Source: Marinobacterium zhoushanense
GTDB taxonomy: Bacteria > Pseudomonadota > Gammaproteobacteria > Pseudomonadales > Balneatricaceae
Length of the DNA stretch: 64,000 nucleotides
Direction of reading: 5' to 3'
Assembly: GCF_014641945.1 (NCBI RefSeq)
Contig: NZ_BMIJ01000005.1
Location: 158,718 to 222,717, forward strand
Shown one piece after another: positions 63,514 to 64,000 of the stretch (its first letter is position 1; each line of letters opens with the position of its first letter). The notes below the pieces were generated by a model. The model was not told the DNA's origin. It did no database searches and saw nothing but the letters and a program-made list of their open reading frames with translations. The position numbers and the translations under genes are program-made.

Positions 63514-64000
63514 TATCAGCAGCCAACTGCAGGAGCAGATCCTGACCGCGGCAGCGGAGAAACAGCCGTTGCAGATCGTCGGCGGCGGCACTAAAGCCTT
63601 TATGGGCCGGCAGATCGAGCCCGGACAGGAGATCCTGTCGCTGGCCGGGCACTCCGGCATTGTCAGCTACCACCCGGTGGAGCTGGTGCTGACCGCCCGT
63701 GCCGGTACCCCGCTGATCGAGCTTGAAGCGGCTTTGAACGAGCACAATCAGATGCTGTCGTTCGAACCGCCGGTGTTCGGTGAAACCGCCACTCTGGGCG
63801 GTACCCTGGCGTGTAACCTGTCCGGCCCCGGCCGTCCTTGGTGGGGCTCGGTACGCGACCAGGTGCTGGGTATAAAGATGATCAACGGCCTCGGAGAGCA
63901 CCTGCGCTTCGGTGGCCAGGTGATGAAGAACGTCGCCGGCTACGATGTGTCGCGGCTGCAGGCCGGCGCCCTTGGTACCTTGGGTGTGCTCACCGAAGTA
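63506..64000 (+). CDS. glcE: Glycolate oxidase subunit GlcE (5' part)
   Basis: The frame from ATG 63506 stays open to the window end (165 codons). It begins MSDISSQLQEQILTAAAEK and contains the FAD-binding LQIVGGGTKAFMGR, LEAALNEHNQMLSFEPP and TLGGTLACNLSGPGRP, typical of GlcE. GGGAGG precedes the start, and the gene overlaps glcD by 8 bases. The rest, and probably glcF, lie beyond the window. Confidence 0.93.
   Translation, partial: MSDISSQLQEQILTAAAEKQPLQIVGGGTKAFMGRQIEPGQEILSLAGHSGIVSYHPVELVLTARAGTPLIELEAALNEHNQMLSFEPPVFGETATLGGTLACNLSGPGRPWWGSVRDQVLGIKMINGLGEHLRFGGQVMKNVAGYDVSRLQAGALGTLGVLTEV

Noticed and set aside
61564..63660. A 698-codon open frame antisense to glcG/glcD, and similar long frames antisense to glcB (60042-61769) and ribD (30619-32352)
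   Set aside because: The products are rich in His, Gln and Arg with no family pattern, and the sense genes are unambiguous.
1..64000. tRNA or rRNA genes and CRISPR arrays
   Set aside because: Intergenic gaps are short and I saw no cloverleaf-type sequence ending in CCA, no rRNA-like sequence and no regularly spaced direct repeats.

Overview
This window looks like a chromosomal segment of a high-G+C marine gammaproteobacterium of the Oceanospirillales/Pseudomonadales type. This is an inference. It rests on the riboflavin operon order nrdR-ribD-ribE-ribBA-ribH-nusB-thiL-pgpA, on a sodium-type flagellar stator pair (PomA/PomB-like), on a Na+/proline symporter with a PutA that has no ribbon-helix-helix domain and a neighbouring AraC-family regulator as in Pseudomonas, and on a radA gene that originally faced a PilZ gene. 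No rRNA, tRNA, CRISPR array, transposase or integrase was seen.

Layout. 1-6.4 kb: the end of an envelope/catabolic cluster on the + strand (DUF1329 protein, YCF48-like periplasmic propeller, RND/MMPL transporter, HSL-type esterase, zinc alcohol dehydrogenase). 6.6-13.1 kb: a proline catabolism block on the - strand (AraC regulator, putA, a stand-alone PutA C-terminal-type domain, putP). 13.3-20 kb: hemE, a beta-carbonic anhydrase, a YeiH/LysR pair, metY and radA. 20-25 kb: a small catabolic islet (frameshifted SDR, butanediol-type dehydrogenase, MFS transporter, DAD-like cupin, AraC regulator) lying between radA and its former neighbour pilZ. 25-31 kb: pilZ, a diguanylate cyclase, ettA, hsp20, glyA. 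30.7-37.3 kb: nrdR and riboflavin/thiamine/lipid genes, then ribA. 37.3-42.6 kb: dxs-ispA-xseB, the stator genes and a cytochrome c5. 43.2-49 kb: a polyamine ABC transporter, a metallophosphatase and a class I glutamine amidotransferase. 49-54.6 kb: a second islet for allantoate use (allA, alc, a polar amino-acid-type ABC importer, an RpiR regulator). 54.7-64 kb: a GlcC-like regulator, a TRAP transporter and the glycolate genes glcB, glcG, glcD and glcE (the last cut by the window end).

Main observation. Both islets sit exactly at the 3' end of a host gene. In each case a second copy of that gene's 3' end remains at the far side, convergent with the gene that must once have been its neighbour. 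For the allantoate islet the two copies share a 38-base perfect core 5732 bases apart. For the radA islet the remnant is about 46 bases, 76% identical, and mostly differs at synonymous positions. Neither islet encodes a recombinase.

How genes may work together. Allantoicase and ureidoglycolate lyase would release glyoxylate and urea, and the adjacent malate synthase G can take up that glyoxylate. The glycolate oxidase genes feed the same pool, and two near-identical palindromes in the glcC-dctP gap suggest GlcC control. A REP-like hairpin family directly follows intrinsic terminators at three separate gene ends.
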